From: Allohoeflea poritis | GTDB taxonomy: Bacteria > Pseudomonadota > Alphaproteobacteria > Rhizobiales > Rhizobiaceae | Direction of reading: 5' to 3' | DNA length: 64,000 bases | Assembly (NCBI RefSeq): GCF_027889715.1 | Contig: NZ_JAPJZH010000001.1 | Coordinates: forward strand, 496,001-560,000 | Shown here: positions 45,683-54,630 of the stretch, one piece after another | Layout: each line of letters opens with the position of its first letter | Numbering within the stretch: the first letter of the stretch is position 1 | Position numbers and translations under genes: made by a program | Notes under the pieces: model-generated | Told to the model about the DNA's origin: nothing | The model's input: only the letters and a program-made list of their open reading frames with translations | The model's database searches: none

Positions 45683-46407
45683 GCGTCAGGATCCCTGACC
45701 GGCGCGGTGAATGTGTAACCGCCGCCCCAGACAGTCTTGATGAACTCGGGCTTCTTCGGATCGGGCTCGATCTTGCGGCGCAGGCGGCTGACCTGGTTGT
45801 CGATGGAGCGATCGAAAACATTGGGCGTGCGCCCCGTGGTCAGATCGAGAAGCTGATCACGCGACAGCACCATCTTCGGGCGCTTCAAAAACGCCACCAG
45901 CAACTGGAACTCGCCGGTCGACAACGGCACGATCACGTCGTCGGGTCCGATAAGGTGCCGTTGCGACAGGTCCAGCACCCATTTGTCGAACGCAAGGCGC
46001 TCGCTGGAAACGGGATCGCGTTCCTTCGGGACAAGGGAGGTCCGCCGCAGCACGGCGCGAATCCGGGCAAGCAGTTCGCGCGGATTGAAAGGCTTTGTCA
46101 CATAGTCGTCCGCGCCGATTTCCAGACCGACCACACGATCGGTGTCTTCGGCCATCGCCGTCAGCAGGATGACGGGCGGCCCGCCCTTCTCGACCAGATG
46201 CCGGCACAGCGACAGCCCGTCCTCACCCGGCATCATGACGTCGAGCACCACAAGATCGATGGACGAGGCCGCCAGGATCTTGCGGGCCTGCGCGGCTCCA
46301 TCGGCCATCGAGGAGCGCAGGCCGCTCTTGACGAGATAGCGGGCGAGCGTCTCGCGAATATCGCGATGGTCATCGACAACCAAAATATGCGCACTGATCT
46401 CATTCAT
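45679..46407 (-). CDS. OmpR-family response regulator
   Basis: 242 residues. Receiver domain with acidic DD in VVDDHRDIRE, phosphoacceptor D56 in DLVVLDVMMPGEDG, T in LTAMAEDTD and K in YVTKPFNPRELLARI, followed by an OmpR winged helix (LSTGEFQLLVAFLKRPKMVLSRDQLLDLTTGRTPNVFDRSIDNQVSRLRRKI). First in the operon with the kinase. A 10-bp-period direct repeat upstream is a probable binding site. Confidence 0.93.
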   Translation of the reverse strand: MNEISAHILVVDDHRDIRETLARYLVKSGLRSSMADGAAQARKILAASSIDLVVLDVMMPGEDGLSLCRHLVEKGGPPVILLTAMAEDTDRVVGLEIGADDYVTKPFNPRELLARIRAVLRRTSLVPKERDPVSSERLAFDKWVLDLSQRHLIGPDDVIVPLSTGEFQLLVAFLKRPKMVLSRDQLLDLTTGRTPNVFDRSIDNQVSRLRRKIEPDPKKPEFIKTVWGGGYTFTAPVRDPDA

Positions 46408-46486
46408 CGCCAGGAACCTGAAATTGGCAAAGCATTGCTCCGATAATCAGAGAGTTAGCGGTTCATTGTCCAATGCGAAAATTGAA

Positions 46487-46505
46487 ATTGTATCAATTTG
46501 TATCA
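46487..46505. promoter_or_regulatory. Tandem direct repeat, probable OmpR-type site
   Basis: ATTGTATCA (46487-46495) and TTTGTATCA (46497-46505) repeat with a 10-bp period, the head-to-tail arrangement OmpR-family dimers bind. It lies in the 211-base region between the response regulator and the EF-hand gene, so it could control either or both. Confidence 0.5.
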
Positions 46506-46618
46506 CGCGCGAGGCTGGCGACAGTTGGTGACACATTCGTGCTTTTTCAACCGTAGTTTTGCGACAAGTGCGAACTAGCTTCTGGTCATCGCAGCAAAAA
46601 ACCGAAAGGACAGGAGCG

Positions 46619-47635
46619 ATGAACAGAACGCAGAAAATCGCCGTATCCCTGCTGGCCACGACATTCCTTGGCGCCAGCGTGTTGCCCACGCTCGCCCAGT
46701 CGGCATCCGTCGACAACAAGCCGGTTGCCGAGAAACGCATGGCGCATGCCGGCGGCAAGCAAGGAAAGCGCGCCAAACGCGGAGACCGAGGCATGAAGCG
46801 TGCCTTCGAGCGGTATGATGTCAACAAGGACGGCGTCATCACACAGGAAGAAGTCGAAGCCGTGATCGTCGAGCGTTTCAACGCATATGCCGGCGAGGAT
46901 GGCGTCATCAACCTGGACGACTTCCGCACCGCCTGGGTCGAGAATTCGCGCAATCCCATGGTACGCGCCTTCCAGCGGCTTGACCGCGATGGCGACGGCG
47001 CCGTGACCGTCGAAGAATTCGACACCGCGTCCGAGCGCATGTTCAATCGCCTTGACCGCGACGGAAACGGCGAGCTGACACGCCCCGCCCATGGTGAAAA
47101 GGCCGGTGCCAAGAAGGACGGCGCCAAGAAAGAAGGCGCCAAGTCCGGACAGCGCGGCCACGGCAAGAAAATGGCCAAACGTGGCGGATCGCACCGCGGC
47201 GGGCCCGGTGCGAGCCAGCTCATGGAGCGCTTTGACACCGACAAGGACGGCAAGATCACCCGGGCCGAATTCGACCAGGTTCGCACGGCGCTGTTCGGCA
47301 ATGCCGATGCCGACAACAACCAGTCCGTCTCGCTCGAAGAGTTCGCAACCGTCTGGCAGGACATGAACAACGAGCGCATTGTCCGCGGCTTCCAGCGCTA
47401 CGATACCAATGGCGACCTCAGCATCACGCTTGAGGAATACACCGCCGGGAACATCGACTTCGTCAAGAACCATGACCGTAACGGCGATGGTGTTGTGACC
47501 AAGGCGGATGCCAAGCGCGGCAAACATCACGGCAAGCGCTCGGATCACCGCAAGCACAAGAAAGGCAGCGAGCGCGCTTCCGCGCCGAAGCAGCTCAAGC
47601 CGGTTCAGCCGATCCAGCCGGAAGAAAAAAGCTGA
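46619..47635 (+). CDS. Exported multi-EF-hand calcium-binding protein
   Basis: 338 residues. After a signal peptide (cut near AQS, residue 27) come EF-hand loops at about 67 (DVNKDGVITQEE), 122 (DRDGDGAVTVEE), 146 (DRDGNGELT), 206 (DTDKDGKITRAE), 230 (DADNNQSVSLEE), 262 (DTNGDLSITLEE) and 286 (DRNGDGVVTKAD). A Lys/Gly/Ala-rich basic linker (about 157-200) splits them into two groups, and the C-terminal tail is basic and proline-rich. CAGGAG precedes ATG 46619. It probably buffers or senses periplasmic Ca(2+). Divergent from the two-component operon. Confidence 0.88.
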   Translation: MNRTQKIAVSLLATTFLGASVLPTLAQSASVDNKPVAEKRMAHAGGKQGKRAKRGDRGMKRAFERYDVNKDGVITQEEVEAVIVERFNAYAGEDGVINLDDFRTAWVENSRNPMVRAFQRLDRDGDGAVTVEEFDTASERMFNRLDRDGNGELTRPAHGEKAGAKKDGAKKEGAKSGQRGHGKKMAKRGGSHRGGPGASQLMERFDTDKDGKITRAEFDQVRTALFGNADADNNQSVSLEEFATVWQDMNNERIVRGFQRYDTNGDLSITLEEYTAGNIDFVKNHDRNGDGVVTKADAKRGKHHGKRSDHRKHKKGSERASAPKQLKPVQPIQPEEKS

Positions 47636-47661
47636 CTGCGGCTTCGGACCAACAAGACAAG

Positions 47662-47685
47662 GGGCCGGTACCGACCGGCCCTTTT
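47662..47685 (+). terminator. Intrinsic terminator of the EF-hand gene
   Basis: GGGCCGGT (47662-47669) pairs with ACCGGCCC (47674-47681) around ACCG, followed by TTTT. The dyad could also serve the convergent ROK gene. Confidence 0.75.
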
Positions 47686-47702
47686 GCATGAGCGGCGATC
47701 GA

Positions 47703-48938
47703 TCAGACCGGCTCCTTGATCAGCACGTTCTGATCGATCATGAAGCGATTGAAAATCGGCAGGCTGGCGCCACCGATCACACGGGCTTCCGCACCGACTT
47801 CGGCTTCGACGATCCGTGGCTCCTGGATACCCTGCCGGTCAAGCTTCTCGAATTCCGACCTGACGGCCTCGACGAGCCGCTTGCGGACATCTTCCGGAAA
47901 TCCGCCGTCGATGAGGACCGCCTCCGTGTCGATGATTGCAGCAATCGCCAACGCGGCGATCGCGATGTTGCGCGCGGTTTCGATTATCCATTCCGAGAGG
48001 ATATCCCCGAAATCCGGCCAGTCGTCAGGATTGAGCCAAAGGGGCGACGGATCGAGCCCAGCCTCCTTCAAACGGTTTTCGAGCACAAAGATCGATGCCT
48101 GGTTGAGCAGTTGTCGCGGCCTACCGTCAGGCCCCGGGACCGGGATCGGGCCGAATGCACCGGCATTGCCGGTTCGGCCGGTGAAGACGGCATGATTGAG
48201 GACCAGGCCGCCGCCGATGAATGAGCCGACATAAAAATAGGCGAAATCGGCAAATTCGCGTCCGCGTCCGAACACCAGTTCGGCGCCGCAGGCCGCCGTT
48301 GCATCATTCTGCACAATCACGGGAAGGTCGGTCACGCGGGCGAACGCCTCGGCGAAATCAAATTCACGCCAGGCGTCCATCTCGTCGGACGGCGCGCCGA
48401 CCTGATCGAGCCAGTTCCACAATTCGAATGGCGACGCTATGCCGATGCCGGTTATGCGGTTTCGCGCGGCCTCGTCGAGCTCGGCGCGAAATCCCTCGAG
48501 GCCGCTTTCGGCAAACTGCATGATCTGGTCCGGCAGCGGATAGGCAAACGTCTCGCGCAGTTGGCGGCGCACCCCACCAACAAAGTCCATCAGCACGAGA
48601 TCGGCACTGCGGCGGCCGATCTTCAGGCCAACCGAGAAGACGGCATCCGGGTTGAGCGCCATCGGAATGGATGGCTGTCCGACACGGCCGCGCACCGGAT
48701 CGCCGCGTATGAGCAGCGAGTCTTTCTCCAATGCCCGCATGATGACGGAAACCGTCTGGGGCGAAAGTCCGGTGCGGCGCGCGATCTCGGCCTTGGCCAG
48801 GCTTCCGTGACGGCGCACCAGCGACATGACGAGCCGCTCATTATGCGCCCGTACGCGCGTCTGGTTCGATCCGCCGCTCGGATCCTTGATCCTGGGAGCG
48901 TCATCCCGGGCCGCGCTGTCCGGCTGCATGTTCAACAA
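47703..48938 (-). CDS. frcR: ROK-family repressor (FrcR-like)
   Basis: 411 residues. An N-terminal winged helix (NERLVMSLVRRHGSLAKAEIARRTGLSPQTVSVIMRALEKDSLL) precedes a ROK sugar-binding domain (VFSVGLKIGRRSADLVLMDFVGG; ITGIGIASPFEL; VIVQNDATAACGAELVFG; YFYVGSFIGGGLVLNHAVFTGRTGNAGAFG). The zinc-binding cysteine cluster common in ROK kinases is not evident. Divergent from frcBCAK, where rhizobial FrcR sits; it probably represses the fructose operon until sugar binds. Confidence 0.88.
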   Translation of the reverse strand: MLNMQPDSAARDDAPRIKDPSGGSNQTRVRAHNERLVMSLVRRHGSLAKAEIARRTGLSPQTVSVIMRALEKDSLLIRGDPVRGRVGQPSIPMALNPDAVFSVGLKIGRRSADLVLMDFVGGVRRQLRETFAYPLPDQIMQFAESGLEGFRAELDEAARNRITGIGIASPFELWNWLDQVGAPSDEMDAWREFDFAEAFARVTDLPVIVQNDATAACGAELVFGRGREFADFAYFYVGSFIGGGLVLNHAVFTGRTGNAGAFGPIPVPGPDGRPRQLLNQASIFVLENRLKEAGLDPSPLWLNPDDWPDFGDILSEWIIETARNIAIAALAIAAIIDTEAVLIDGGFPEDVRKRLVEAVRSEFEKLDRQGIQEPRIVEAEVGAEARVIGGASLPIFNRFMIDQNVLIKEPV

Positions 48939-49026
48939 GGTCCTCCCGGGCGTTCGTCGGCGTGTGTTGGTTATTCTATATGCGCAAGATCACGTTTTCT
49001 TCGCCCCATTCAACTTTGGCACAGAA

Positions 49027-49082
49027 AATAAATAAATCAAGTGGATTTATTTATTGACAAGCGCAAGGTTTGCGTGTGTGAT
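49027..49082 (+). promoter_or_regulatory. frcB promoter with ROK-type operator
   Basis: Perfect 12-bp inverted arms AATAAATAAATC (49027-49038) and GATTTATTTATT (49044-49055) around AAGTG directly abut TTGACA (49054-49059); TGTGAT follows after 17 bases (49077-49082). The dyad overlaps the -35 box of the frc promoter. The remaining 49083-49324 leader shows no other gene. Confidence 0.7.
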
Positions 49083-49324
49083 TGACCATGAAGCGGTGGT
49101 CGCCCGCACCTGAACCGGCGGACCGTCATGCAGGTGCGGTTCCGCTTCAACCAAAACGGACCATATGGCCGGACCCGGCCACATGGTCCCCGTAAGCCAA
49201 TGCGACGCGGCGGATGCTTAATCCGGTCGACTTCCTCCGGGTGGTCTCTGCGTCATGGTCACCATGGACGTCCGCCGAACGCGGACGCCGGGGTGGCGAA
49301 ATCGGATGAATCGGGAGGATCATC

Positions 49325-50350
49325 ATGAAGCGTACACTCATCTCAGCAACCCTCGGCGCGCTTGCACTCGGCGTGGCCGGGATCAGTACGGCGCAAGCAG
49401 AAAACATCGGCGCCTGCCTGATTACCAAGACCGACACCAACCCGTTCTTCGTGAAAATGAAGGAAGGCGCGACGGCCAAGGCCAACGAACTCGGCATCGA
49501 ACTTAAATCCTATGCCGGCCGGATTGATGGCGACTCCGAAAGCCAGGTCGCGGCAATCGAAACCTGCATCGCCGACGGTGCGAAGGGAATCCTGATCACG
49601 GCATCGGATACGAAAGGCATCGTCCCCGCTGTCACTCAGGCGCGGGATGCGGGATTGCTTGTCATCGCACTCGACACGCCCCTTGAGCCGATCGATGCTG
49701 CCGACGCCACGTTCGCGACTGACAACTTCCTTGCGGGCGAGTTGATCGGCCAATGGGCAGCCGCGACGCTTGGCGACGAGGCCAACAACGCGAAGATCGG
49801 GATGCTTGATCTTGCCGTCAGCCAGCCGTCCGTCGGCGTATTGCGCGATCAGGGTTTCCTGACCGGCTTCGGTATCGACGTGAAGGACCCCGGCAAATGG
49901 GGCGATGAGGACGATCCGCGCATCGTCGGCAACGACGTCACCGCCGGCAACGAGGAAGGCGGCCGCACCGCCATGGAGAACCTCCTGCAGAAAGATCCTT
50001 TCATCAACGTCGTCTACACGATCAACGAACCGGCCGCCGCCGGCGCCTATGAGGCGCTCAAGGCCGTCGGCCGCGAAAACGACGTGCTGATCGTTTCTGT
50101 CGACGGCGGGTGCCCGGGCGTTCAGAACATCGTCGATGGTGTTATCGGCGCGACCTCGCAGCAATATCCGCTGCTCATGGCATCTCTCGGCATCGAGGCT
50201 ATTGCCGCCTGGGCGAAGGATGGCACCAAGCCGACCAACACCGAGGGCAAGGACTTCTACGACACGGGCGTCGCGCTGGTTACGGACAAGCCCGCCGACG
50301 GCGTGCCCTCCATCGACACCAAGGAAGGCATGGACAAGTGCTGGGGCTGA
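49325..50350 (+). CDS. frcB: Fructose ABC transporter substrate-binding protein
   Basis: 341 residues of the CUT2/ribose-binding family. The signal peptide ends near [12 protein letters not shown]. The core motifs [61 protein letters not shown] and the C-terminal [27 protein letters not shown] closely match rhizobial FrcB. It binds fructose (also mannose and ribose in Sinorhizobium) in the periplasm. ATG 49325 has GGAGG upstream. A strong hairpin separates it from frcC. Confidence 0.92.
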   Translation: MKRTLISATLGALALGVAGISTAQAENIGACLITKTDTNPFFVKMKEGATAKANELGIELKSYAGRIDGDSESQVAAIETCIADGAKGILITASDTKGIVPAVTQARDAGLLVIALDTPLEPIDAADATFATDNFLAGELIGQWAAATLGDEANNAKIGMLDLAVSQPSVGVLRDQGFLTGFGIDVKDPGKWGDEDDPRIVGNDVTAGNEEGGRTAMENLLQKDPFINVVYTINEPAAAGAYEALKAVGRENDVLIVSVDGGCPGVQNIVDGVIGATSQQYPLLMASLGIEAIAAWAKDGTKPTNTEGKDFYDTGVALVTDKPADGVPSIDTKEGMDKCWG

Positions 50351-50371
50351 TCCCGGCCTGACAGCCACAAC

Positions 50372-50395
50372 GCCCGGGCAGCCAACTGCCCGGGC
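50372..50395. repeat. frcB-frcC intergenic hairpin
   Basis: GCCCGGGCAG (50372-50381) pairs perfectly with CTGCCCGGGC (50386-50395) around CCAA, 22 bases after the frcB stop and without a T tract. This should stabilise or partly terminate the frcB message, giving more binding protein than permease. Confidence 0.7.
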
Positions 50396-50521
50396 CGCGG
50401 CCGACATTTACAAAGCCGCACACGTCCACAACAATGCTTGACAGACGGCGACGCAGCCAACGGCGATCCATGAGAACGGATCGGGCCGGCCGGCACCGCC
50501 AACACAAGCGGGGGAAATACA

Positions 50522-51598
50522 ATGCCCGAAACGAATGAAAAAGCAGGGCAGGATTTCGAACAGGTCCTGGATCAAAGCGCGACCGAGGTCGCGTCGTTCG
50601 ATCACCGTGACCGCTCGCCTGTGGAGCGGGTGCAGCACACGCTGCACTCCAACCCGGCCGCCGTACCGCTAATCGTGCTTGTCATGTCGCTGATCGTGTT
50701 CGGCTTGATCATCGGCTCGAAATTCTTCTCGCCATTTGCCATGACACTGATCCTTCAGCAGGTGGCGATTGTCGGCTTCGTCGGCGCGGCGCAGACACTG
50801 GTCATCCTGACCGCCGGCATCGATCTTTCCGTCGGCGCAATCATGGTGCTGTCCTCGGTCGTCATGGGCCAGTTCACCTTCCGCTATGGGCTGCCGCCGG
50901 AACTCGCCGTTCTGTGCGGTTTCATTGTCGGCGGCCTGTGCGGCTTCATCAACGGTGCGCTCGTCGCGCTTGTGCGGCTGCCGCCCTTTATCGTCACGCT
51001 GGGTATGTGGCAGATCATCCTGGCATCCAACTTCCTTTATTCGGCCAACGAGACCATCCGCAGCCAGGACATATCCAAGGCCGCCCCCCTGCTTCAGTTC
51101 TTCGGAAACAAGATCAATATCGGCGGCGCGGTGCTGACCTTCGGCGTCATCACCATGGTGCTGCTTGTCCTGTTACTCAATTATATCCTCAACCACACCT
51201 CCTGGGGCCGGCATGTCTATGCCATCGGCGATGATCCGGACGCGGCAGAACTTGCCGGCGTGCGGGTCAAGCGCACCCTCATTTCGGTCTATGTCTGCGC
51301 CGGTCTCATCTGCGCCCTTGCCGGCTGGGTGCTGATCGGCCGCATCGGCTCGGTTTCACCGACAGCCGGACAATTCGCCAATATCGAATCCATCACCGCC
51401 GTGGTGATCGGCGGCATATCGCTCTTCGGCGGGCGCGGCTCGATCCTCGGCATGATGTTCGGTGCGCTGATTGTCGGCGTCTTCTCGCTCGGCCTGCGCA
51501 TGATCGGCACGGACCCGCAATGGACCTATCTGCTCATCGGCGTGCTTATCATCTCGGCGGTCGCAATCGACCAGTGGATAAGGAAGATTTCAGTATGA
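50522..51598 (+). CDS. frcC: Fructose ABC transporter permease
   Basis: 358 residues of the CUT2 permease family with about ten membrane helices. The conserved cytoplasmic loop GDDPDAAELAGVRVKRTLISVYVCAGLICALAGW and the LTAGIDLSVGAIMVLSS segment identify it. Its stop overlaps the frcA start (ATGA). It forms the membrane channel, probably as a homodimer, for fructose uptake. Confidence 0.92.
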   Translation: MPETNEKAGQDFEQVLDQSATEVASFDHRDRSPVERVQHTLHSNPAAVPLIVLVMSLIVFGLIIGSKFFSPFAMTLILQQVAIVGFVGAAQTLVILTAGIDLSVGAIMVLSSVVMGQFTFRYGLPPELAVLCGFIVGGLCGFINGALVALVRLPPFIVTLGMWQIILASNFLYSANETIRSQDISKAAPLLQFFGNKINIGGAVLTFGVITMVLLVLLLNYILNHTSWGRHVYAIGDDPDAAELAGVRVKRTLISVYVCAGLICALAGWVLIGRIGSVSPTAGQFANIESITAVVIGGISLFGGRGSILGMMFGALIVGVFSLGLRMIGTDPQWTYLLIGVLIISAVAIDQWIRKISV

Positions 51599-52371
51599 CC
51601 GAGCCAATCCTGACCGCGCGCAACCTCGTCAAACGCTATGGGCGGGTGGTTGCTCTGGACCACGCGGATTTCGACCTTTATCCGGGCGAGATCCTGGCAG
51701 TCATCGGCGACAACGGCGCCGGAAAGTCGACCATGATCAAGGCGATATCCGGCGCGGTCGTACCCGATGAGGGCGAGATCATGCTGGAGGGAAAACCGGT
51801 TCTTTTCAGCAATCCGATGGAGGCACAGCAGGCTGGTATCGAGACGGTTTACCAGAATCTGGCGCTGTCCCCTGCCCTTTCCATCGCCGACAACATGTTC
51901 CTCGGCCGCGAATGGCGCAAACCCGGCATCGCCGGACGGCTATTCCGCCAGCTCGACCGGCCGGCCATGGAGAAATTCGCCCGTGACAAGCTGAGCGAAC
52001 TCGGCCTGCTCACCATCCAGAACATTGGCCAGGCCGTGGAGACATTGTCCGGCGGTCAGCGCCAGGGCGTGGCGGTGGCAAGGGCGGCGGCCTTCGGCTC
52101 CAAGGTCATCATCATGGACGAACCCACGGCAGCCCTCGGCGTCAAGGAATCACGGCGCGTCCTTGATCTCATTCTCGACGTCAAATCGCGCGGCCTGCCG
52201 ATCGTGCTGATCTCGCATAACATGCCGCATGTGTTCGAGGTTGCCGACCGTATCCACGTTCACAGGCTCGGCCGCAGGCTTTGCGTCATCGACCCGAAAG
52301 AGCACTCGATGTCCGACGCGGTTGCCTATATGACGGGCGCCAAGATGCCGGAACAAATGGAAGCCGCATGA
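51595..52371 (+). CDS. frcA: Fructose ABC transporter ATPase
   Basis: 258 residues, one ABC domain: Walker A GDNGAGKST, Q loop VYQNLAL, signature LSGGQRQGV, Walker B VIIMDEPTAALG and H loop ISHNM. Sugar CUT2 ATPases usually have two ABC halves (about 500 residues); FrcA is naturally a single half, as in Sinorhizobium. Overlaps frcC and frcK by 4 bases each. It powers fructose import. Confidence 0.93.
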   Translation: MTEPILTARNLVKRYGRVVALDHADFDLYPGEILAVIGDNGAGKSTMIKAISGAVVPDEGEIMLEGKPVLFSNPMEAQQAGIETVYQNLALSPALSIADNMFLGREWRKPGIAGRLFRQLDRPAMEKFARDKLSELGLLTIQNIGQAVETLSGGQRQGVAVARAAAFGSKVIIMDEPTAALGVKESRRVLDLILDVKSRGLPIVLISHNMPHVFEVADRIHVHRLGRRLCVIDPKEHSMSDAVAYMTGAKMPEQMEAA

Positions 52372-53018
52372 GCGCAATTCCGCCGCGGGACCTTCTGGAT
52401 ACCGTCGTGGTGGCGGCAGACCGGCGCGCGCGCGTGATCGTTGCCATTGCCGGACCGCCGGGCGCCGGAAAATCCACCCTTTCCTCCAGCCTGGCGCAGC
52501 AACTCACCACGGCCGGCCACAGCGCCGCGGTGGTTCCCATGGACGGCTTTCACCTCGACAACGACACGCTTGACCGGCTGGGCATGCGCGACCGAAAGGG
52601 CGCGCCCGAGACCTTCAACGCCGACGGTTTCATCGCCCTGGTCGAACAGTTGCGGATCAATGCGGGTGACGTCGCGGTTCCGGAATTCGACCGCGCCAGC
52701 GACAGCGTCCGTACGAAGGGCGGCGTTGTTTCAAAGGATTGCAGGTTTGTGCTGGTGGAGGGCAATTACCTCCTTCTTGACGACGAACCCTGGAGCCGGC
52801 TGCGCCCGCTCTTCGACCTGACGGTGTTCCTCACCGCGCCAATGACAGACTTGCGCGAGCGCCTGATCGCACGCTGGCTTGAACACGGCTATGACCGCCG
52901 CACGGCGGAGGAAAAAGCCGGCGGCAACGATATCCCGAATGCCCAGCTTGTGCTGTCAGGTTCCCGCACAGCCGATGTGATCGTGCAATCGGCGGGTGCA
53001 GCCGTCCACAGCCCATAA
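52368..53018 (+). CDS. frcK: FrcK nucleoside/sugar-kinase-like protein
   Basis: 216 residues of the uridine kinase/pantothenate kinase-like P-loop group. Walker A is AGPPGAGKST near residue 29, followed by DGFHLDNDTLDRLGMRDRKGAPETFNADGF, the acceptor region of this family, and VEGNYLLLDDEPW. It occupies the frcK slot of the rhizobial frcBCAK operon. It is presumed to phosphorylate a sugar or nucleoside; fructose kinase activity is inferred from context. Confidence 0.85.
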   Translation: MSAIPPRDLLDTVVVAADRRARVIVAIAGPPGAGKSTLSSSLAQQLTTAGHSAAVVPMDGFHLDNDTLDRLGMRDRKGAPETFNADGFIALVEQLRINAGDVAVPEFDRASDSVRTKGGVVSKDCRFVLVEGNYLLLDDEPWSRLRPLFDLTVFLTAPMTDLRERLIARWLEHGYDRRTAEEKAGGNDIPNAQLVLSGSRTADVIVQSAGAAVHSP

Positions 53019-53163
53019 TGCTTCGTCTCGAGGCAGCCTCGTCGGCGCTCAACCATTCGAAACCGTTGATTCCACTAAACACTTTTCGGCCCGCCTCAAT
53101 TTTCCCCGTTCGCACATCAAGCGGGCCATCGGACTGCCTCCGACGGATTGGCGGGAAGCCTGA
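53018..53163 (+). pseudogene. Relic of an AraC-family regulator
   Basis: An ATG overlapping the frcK stop opens MLRLEAASSAL, like the start of the AraC second HTH helix, then the match moves to another frame and resumes at about 53055 as STKHFSARLNFPRSHIKRAIGLPPTDWREA before TGA at 53161-53163. This is the typical AraC C terminus (FSRxFKRxxGxxPxxWR). Only the last 45 or so codons remain, frame-shifted, with no N-terminal domain. Confidence 0.45.
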
Positions 53164-53207
53164 ATTAATAACTTGACAGACTGGAGCGGAGCACGCATCC
53201 TTACGAA

Positions 53208-53252
53208 TGTAATCGATTACAAAGTGACATACCGCCTTATGTAATCGATTAC
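53208..53252. promoter_or_regulatory. Two LacI-type operators ahead of the sugar operon
   Basis: The perfect palindrome GTAATCGATTAC occurs at 53209-53220 (flanked by T/A pairs at 53208 and 53221) and again at 53241-53252, centres 32 bp apart, three helical turns. TTACAA (53217-53222) and TGTAAT (53240-53245) could form the -35/-10 pair, 17 bases apart, so both operators overlap it. TTGACA also occurs at 53173-53178. No LacI gene lies in the window. Confidence 0.8.
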
Positions 53253-53319
53253 TTATGCATCAGTCTTTTAAGACTAGCCGGGCGCACCGGGAGAAATGCG
53301 CCCCTCATGGGAGGATCAA

Positions 53320-54561
53320 ATGGATCGCATCAGGACAGCTCTTGCAGCAACGACAATCCTTGCCGGTTCGGTCGCAGCCTCTGCGACGGAACTGGAAGTC
53401 ACACATTGGTGGACCTCGGGCGGCGAAGCGGCCGCGGTGAAGGTTTTCGCCGACGCCTTCAACGCCAGCGGCAACACCTGGGTCGACGGCGCCATTGCCG
53501 GCGGCGGCAATGCGCGGCCGATCATCATCAGCCGTATTTCGGGCGGTGACCCGATGGGCGCAACGCAGCTCAACACCGGGCGCGACGCCGAGGACCTGGT
53601 CAAGGCCGGCCTGATGACCGACCTGACCGAACTTGCCGAGAAGGAAGGCTGGGCCGATATCATCCGCCCCGCCAAGCTGCTCGATGCCTGCCGTTACGAG
53701 GGCAGGATCTATTGCGTGCCGGTCAATATCCATTCCTTCCAGTGGATGTGGCTGAACCGGGGTGTCTTCGAAGACAACGGCATGGCCGTTCCCACCAACT
53801 GGAATGAATTTGCAGCCGCCGCGCCGAAACTGCGCGAAGCCGGCGTTATCCCCCTCGCCGTCGGTGGCGAGCCATGGCAGATCAACGGCATGGCCGGCGT
53901 CTTTACGGTGGCACTCGGCGGCGTCGACCTTTACCGGAAAGTCAATGCGGACAAGAGCGCGGAAGCCGCCGCCAGTCCCGAAATGACGCAGGTGTTCGAA
54001 GCGATCGCCGCTGCCCGAGACATGGTCGATGACGGCTATGTGGGCCGCGCCTGGAACGACGCCGCCAACATGGTGATCACCGGCAAAGCCGGCGCACAGA
54101 TCATGGGCGACTGGGCCCAGGGCGAGTTCGGCGTGGCCGGTCAGACCGCCGGCAAGGAATATGACTGTCTTCCCGGTCTTGGCGTGCACCCGGTTCTCGA
54201 CACCGGTGGCGATGCTTTCTACTTCCCGAAACCGGCGGACGACAATCCCGACCTCGTCAAGGCACAGCTTGATCTTGCTTCCCTGCTGGTCTCGAAGGCC
54301 GTCCAGGTCGATTTCAACCTGAAGAAGGGCTCACTGCCCATTCGCGGCGACATCGATCTGTCGGCAGCCAATGACTGCATGAAGAAGGGCCTCGCCATCC
54401 TCGAGAAACCGGAAAACATCCTGCCCTCGGGCGAGCAGACCTGGTCGCCCGACACGCAGGGTCAGTTCGAGGATCTTTGGGTCGAGTTCTTCAACGATCC
54501 GGGCATGACGCCACAGGAAGCCCAGGAGCGCTACGTCGAGATCGTCGCAAACGCCGACTGA
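53320..54561 (+). CDS. CUT1 sugar ABC transporter substrate-binding protein
   Basis: 413 residues of the extracellular solute-binding family 1. The signal peptide ends at SVAASATE, then LEVTHWWTSGGEAAAVKVFADAFNASGNTWVDGAIAGGGNARPIIISRISGGDP resembles the glucose/mannose-binding GtsA group. It has GGAGG before ATG 53320 (an in-frame ATG at 53296 is poorer). It captures a sugar in the periplasm for the following permeases. Target sugar unknown, glucose/mannose-like by pattern. Confidence 0.88.
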   Translation: MDRIRTALAATTILAGSVAASATELEVTHWWTSGGEAAAVKVFADAFNASGNTWVDGAIAGGGNARPIIISRISGGDPMGATQLNTGRDAEDLVKAGLMTDLTELAEKEGWADIIRPAKLLDACRYEGRIYCVPVNIHSFQWMWLNRGVFEDNGMAVPTNWNEFAAAAPKLREAGVIPLAVGGEPWQINGMAGVFTVALGGVDLYRKVNADKSAEAAASPEMTQVFEAIAAARDMVDDGYVGRAWNDAANMVITGKAGAQIMGDWAQGEFGVAGQTAGKEYDCLPGLGVHPVLDTGGDAFYFPKPADDNPDLVKAQLDLASLLVSKAVQVDFNLKKGSLPIRGDIDLSAANDCMKKGLAILEKPENILPSGEQTWSPDTQGQFEDLWVEFFNDPGMTPQEAQERYVEIVANAD

Positions 54562-54591
54562 TCGCGACCTATACGCCCAGCATATCCCGGG

Positions 54592-54609
54592 TGCCGGCCA
54601 CCGCCGGCA
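54592..54609. repeat. Hairpin between binding-protein and permease genes
   Basis: TGCCGGC (54592-54598) pairs perfectly with GCCGGCA (54603-54609) around CACC, 30 bases after the binding-protein stop. It mirrors the frcB-frcC hairpin and should favour the binding protein. Confidence 0.6.
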
Positions 54610-54630
54610 TCCGCCTCCCGGAGCAAAGCC

